A stretch of 64,000 nt of DNA from an uncultured Leptolyngbyaceae cyanobacterium (lineage in GTDB: Bacteria > Cyanobacteriota > Cyanobacteriia > Leptolyngbyales > Leptolyngbyaceae), in NCBI GenBank assembly GCA_938023035.1, contig CALIDI010000023.1:53725-117724 (forward strand), given 5' to 3'. Of this stretch, positions 62,477 to 64,000 are shown in pieces (positions within the stretch are counted from its first letter, which is position 1; each line of letters begins with the position of its first letter). The translations under genes and the position numbers were made by a program. The notes below the pieces were generated by a model, which saw only the letters and a list, made by a program, of their open reading frames with translations, was not told the origin of the DNA and made no database searches.

Positions 62477-64000
62477 ATGAATGCAGTCGAAATTGAAGAA
62501 GCTGTTTCTCGGTTAGCCGAATCTCCGTTTGACCCGGCAGAGTTTCCGTTTGCATTTCTGGAAGCCTTTGGCAACAAGGCAACAACGATTAAACGGCTAA
62601 AAAGTCAGGGTAAGGATTCCACCAATCAATCCGACCTGCCCGACGGGGTGCTCCAGCGCCAGAATATTCACATCCAGGTCTGTGCTGCGGGGCAAGTGAG
62701 GGAAACGTTGACCGCATTGCGCAACAGTCCAGCGACGGCTCGCCATAAGGTCAAGTTTATCTTGGCGACGGATGGCCAGAGCTTTGAAGCAGAAAACCTG
62801 GTAGATGGCGAAACCGTTGCCTGTACCTATCCTGATTTTGCGGATCATTTTGGGTTTTTCTTGCCCTTGGCGGGCATTACCACGGTTAAGCAGATTCGGG
62901 AAAATGCCTTTGACATTAAGGCGACGGGGCGGCTGAACCGGCTGTATGTGGAGTTGCTAAAGCAAAACCCAGACTGGGAGCAGCGCCCGGAAGATTTCAA
63001 CCATTTTATGGCGCGGTTGATCTTCTGCTTTTTTGCCGAAGATACCAACATCTTTCCGCCCACACACAAGGGGGAAGGGTTGTTTACCCATACCCTGGCG
63101 CAAATGAGCGATGGTGACAATACCCATGCGGTGTTGGCGGAGATTTTTCGGGCGATGGCGACGCCGTTGTCGGAACGGGCAGCAGCAGGGATTCGCAAGT
63201 GGGCGGAGGCGTTTCCCTATGTGAATGGGGGGCTGTTTGGCCCTCATCCTGGCCCTCATCCCCTAGCCCCTTCTCCCAATCAGGGAGAAGGGGAACAAGA
63301 GACTGCTTCTCCCCTCTCCACCTCCCCCCGTTCGCGGGGGGCTAGGGGGACAGGAAGAGAGACCGGGAGTGAGGGCGTTGACTCTGGGTTTGGCCCTCAT
63401 CCCTTAGCCCCTTCTCCCAAAGCGGGAGAAGGGGAACAAGAGACTGCTTCTCCCCTCTCCACCTCCCCCCGTTCGCGGGGGGCTAGGGGGGCAGGAAGGG
63501 AGACCGGGAGTGAGGGCGTCCCCTGCTTCAGCAAGATTGCTCGCTCCTACCTCCTCCACGTGGGTAACCTCGACTGGAAGCAAATTAACCCCGATATTTT
63601 CGGCTCGATGATCCAGGCTATTGCCGAAGAGGAAGAACGCGGTGCCCTGGGGCTACACTACACCAGCGTGCCCAACATCCTCAAGGTGCTGAATCCGTTA
63701 TTTTTGGACGAGTTGCGTGCCCAACTCGAAGAAGCAGGCGACAACTCCCGCAAGCTGCTGAACCTGCGCAAACGGCTAGCGCGGATTCGCGTATTTGACC
63801 CCGCCTGTGGGTCGGGCAACTTTTTGGTGATTGCCTACAAAGAAATGCGGGCCATTGAAGCCGAAATTAACCGCCGTCGGGGGGAGCCAGACCGCCGTTC
63901 CGAGATACCCCTGACCAACTTTCGCGGCATCGAGATTCGCCACTTTGCAGCGGAGATTGCCAGATTGGCGCTGATTATTGCCGAGTACCAGTGCGATGTG
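62477..64000 (+). CDS. MmeI/YeeA-like class I DNA methyltransferase, 3' end outside window
   Basis: 508 codons are open from the ATG at 62477 to the window end. Recognisable parts are FCFFAEDTNIF (~190-200), YVNGGLFG (~247-255), LDWKQINPDIFGSMIQAI (~364-381), HYTS (~393-396) and the SAM-binding motif I FDPACGSGNFLVIAY near 440-455. The NPPY-type catalytic motif would come after the edge. No D-x9-E-x-K nuclease motif is visible at the N-terminus, so this may be methylation-only, as in BREX-like or YeeA-like enzymes, or rely on partners. Between YVNGGLFG and the next conserved segment there is an in-frame insert of ~92 residues made of two repeat units. Confidence 0.85.
   Translation, partial: MNAVEIEEAVSRLAESPFDPAEFPFAFLEAFGNKATTIKRLKSQGKDSTNQSDLPDGVLQRQNIHIQVCAAGQVRETLTALRNSPATARHKVKFILATDGQSFEAENLVDGETVACTYPDFADHFGFFLPLAGITTVKQIRENAFDIKATGRLNRLYVELLKQNPDWEQRPEDFNHFMARLIFCFFAEDTNIFPPTHKGEGLFTHTLAQMSDGDNTHAVLAEIFRAMATPLSERAAAGIRKWAEAFPYVNGGLFGPHPGPHPLAPSPNQGEGEQETASPLSTSPRSRGARGTGRETGSEGVDSGFGPHPLAPSPKAGEGEQETASPLSTSPRSRGARGAGRETGSEGVPCFSKIARSYLLHVGNLDWKQINPDIFGSMIQAIAEEEERGALGLHYTSVPNILKVLNPLFLDELRAQLEEAGDNSRKLLNLRKRLARIRVFDPACGSGNFLVIAYKEMRAIEAEINRRRGEPDRRSEIPLTNFRGIEIRHFAAEIARLALIIAEYQCDV
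63251..63516 (+). repeat. Two in-frame 141-bp repeat units inside the methyltransferase gene
   Basis: GGCCCTCATCCC begins at 63251 and again at 63392, a spacing of 141 bases, exactly 47 codons. Each unit carries CCTTCTCCCA/GGGAGAAGGGG, CCCCCCGTTCGCGGGGGG and GAGAC-CGGGAGTGAGGGC, related to the dispersed elements elsewhere. Both encode PHPLAPSP...EGEQETASPLSTSPRSRGARG without a stop. Confidence 0.85.

Noticed and set aside
63251..63516. CRISPR-like array in the methyltransferase gene
   Set aside because: Only two long units (141 bp) without unique spacers, in frame with the gene; elsewhere no CRISPR array or cas gene was seen.

Overview
The window is chromosomal DNA from a filamentous and probably nitrogen-fixing cyanobacterium. 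The evidence is the dense GCGATCGC (HIP1-type) octamers, cyanobacterial marker genes (ndhL, bicA, glgA, DUF3007, DUF1997, DUF2301, a Ycf49-like protein and a phycobiliprotein-like protein), the fraC-fraD pair for filament integrity, and two genes of the CnfR/PatB family that activate nif genes in filamentous diazotrophs. The genus cannot be fixed from the sequence alone.

Left end (1-5.7 kb): a cnfR/patB-like gene cut by the window edge, a solitary ParB-family gene on the opposite strand, an AT-rich non-coding stretch, and a complete cnfR-like gene. The two cnfR copies share patches of nearly identical DNA. From 5.7 to 13.1 kb, all on the minus strand, lie bicA (Na+/HCO3- symporter) and a tightly overlapping Mrp-type Na+/H+ antiporter operon (mrpC-D-E-F-G, a DUF4040 subunit, mrpB) ending in cobJ. 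Mrp would restore the sodium gradient that BicA spends. A 1.5 kb non-coding stretch with strong palindromes and a decayed IS4-type transposase follows.

14.6-24.2 kb: a three-part glycosyltransferase, htpX, a DUF1275 transporter-like protein, an exported repeat protein, a CocE-type hydrolase and fraC-fraD. 24.3-31.3 kb: a double-headed ArsA/GET3-type ATPase, a very large PEP-CTERM membrane protein with VIT and VWA domains, then ndhL, DUF3007 and trpA. 31.7-38.6 kb: a minus-strand surface-glycan cluster (GT4, two SDR epimerases, a putative rhamnosyltransferase, a GMC-type oxidoreductase). 39.5-53.2 kb is housekeeping: ppx, a radical SAM gene, glgA, DUF1997, a GT2, DUF2301 with an S-adenosylmethionine hydrolase, an alpha/beta hydrolase, tRNA-Arg(ACG), moaC and a lytic transglycosylase. 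53.7-62 kb: an exported protein of unknown function, a nitroreductase, the divergent trxA/rexT redox switch with a perfect palindromic operator, a GntR regulator, gatB, a Ycf49-like membrane protein and a phycobiliprotein-like protein lacking the bilin cysteine. The right end cuts a large MmeI/YeeA-like DNA methyltransferase gene.

A second theme is a collection of short dispersed elements sharing a CCCTCAYCCC...CTTCTCCCA/TGGGAGAAG core. At least four families can be told apart by their ends. Three copies carry target-site duplications visible directly in the sequence, and a fourth is bounded by TA dinucleotides. Related DNA has also entered the methyltransferase gene as two in-frame 141-bp units.
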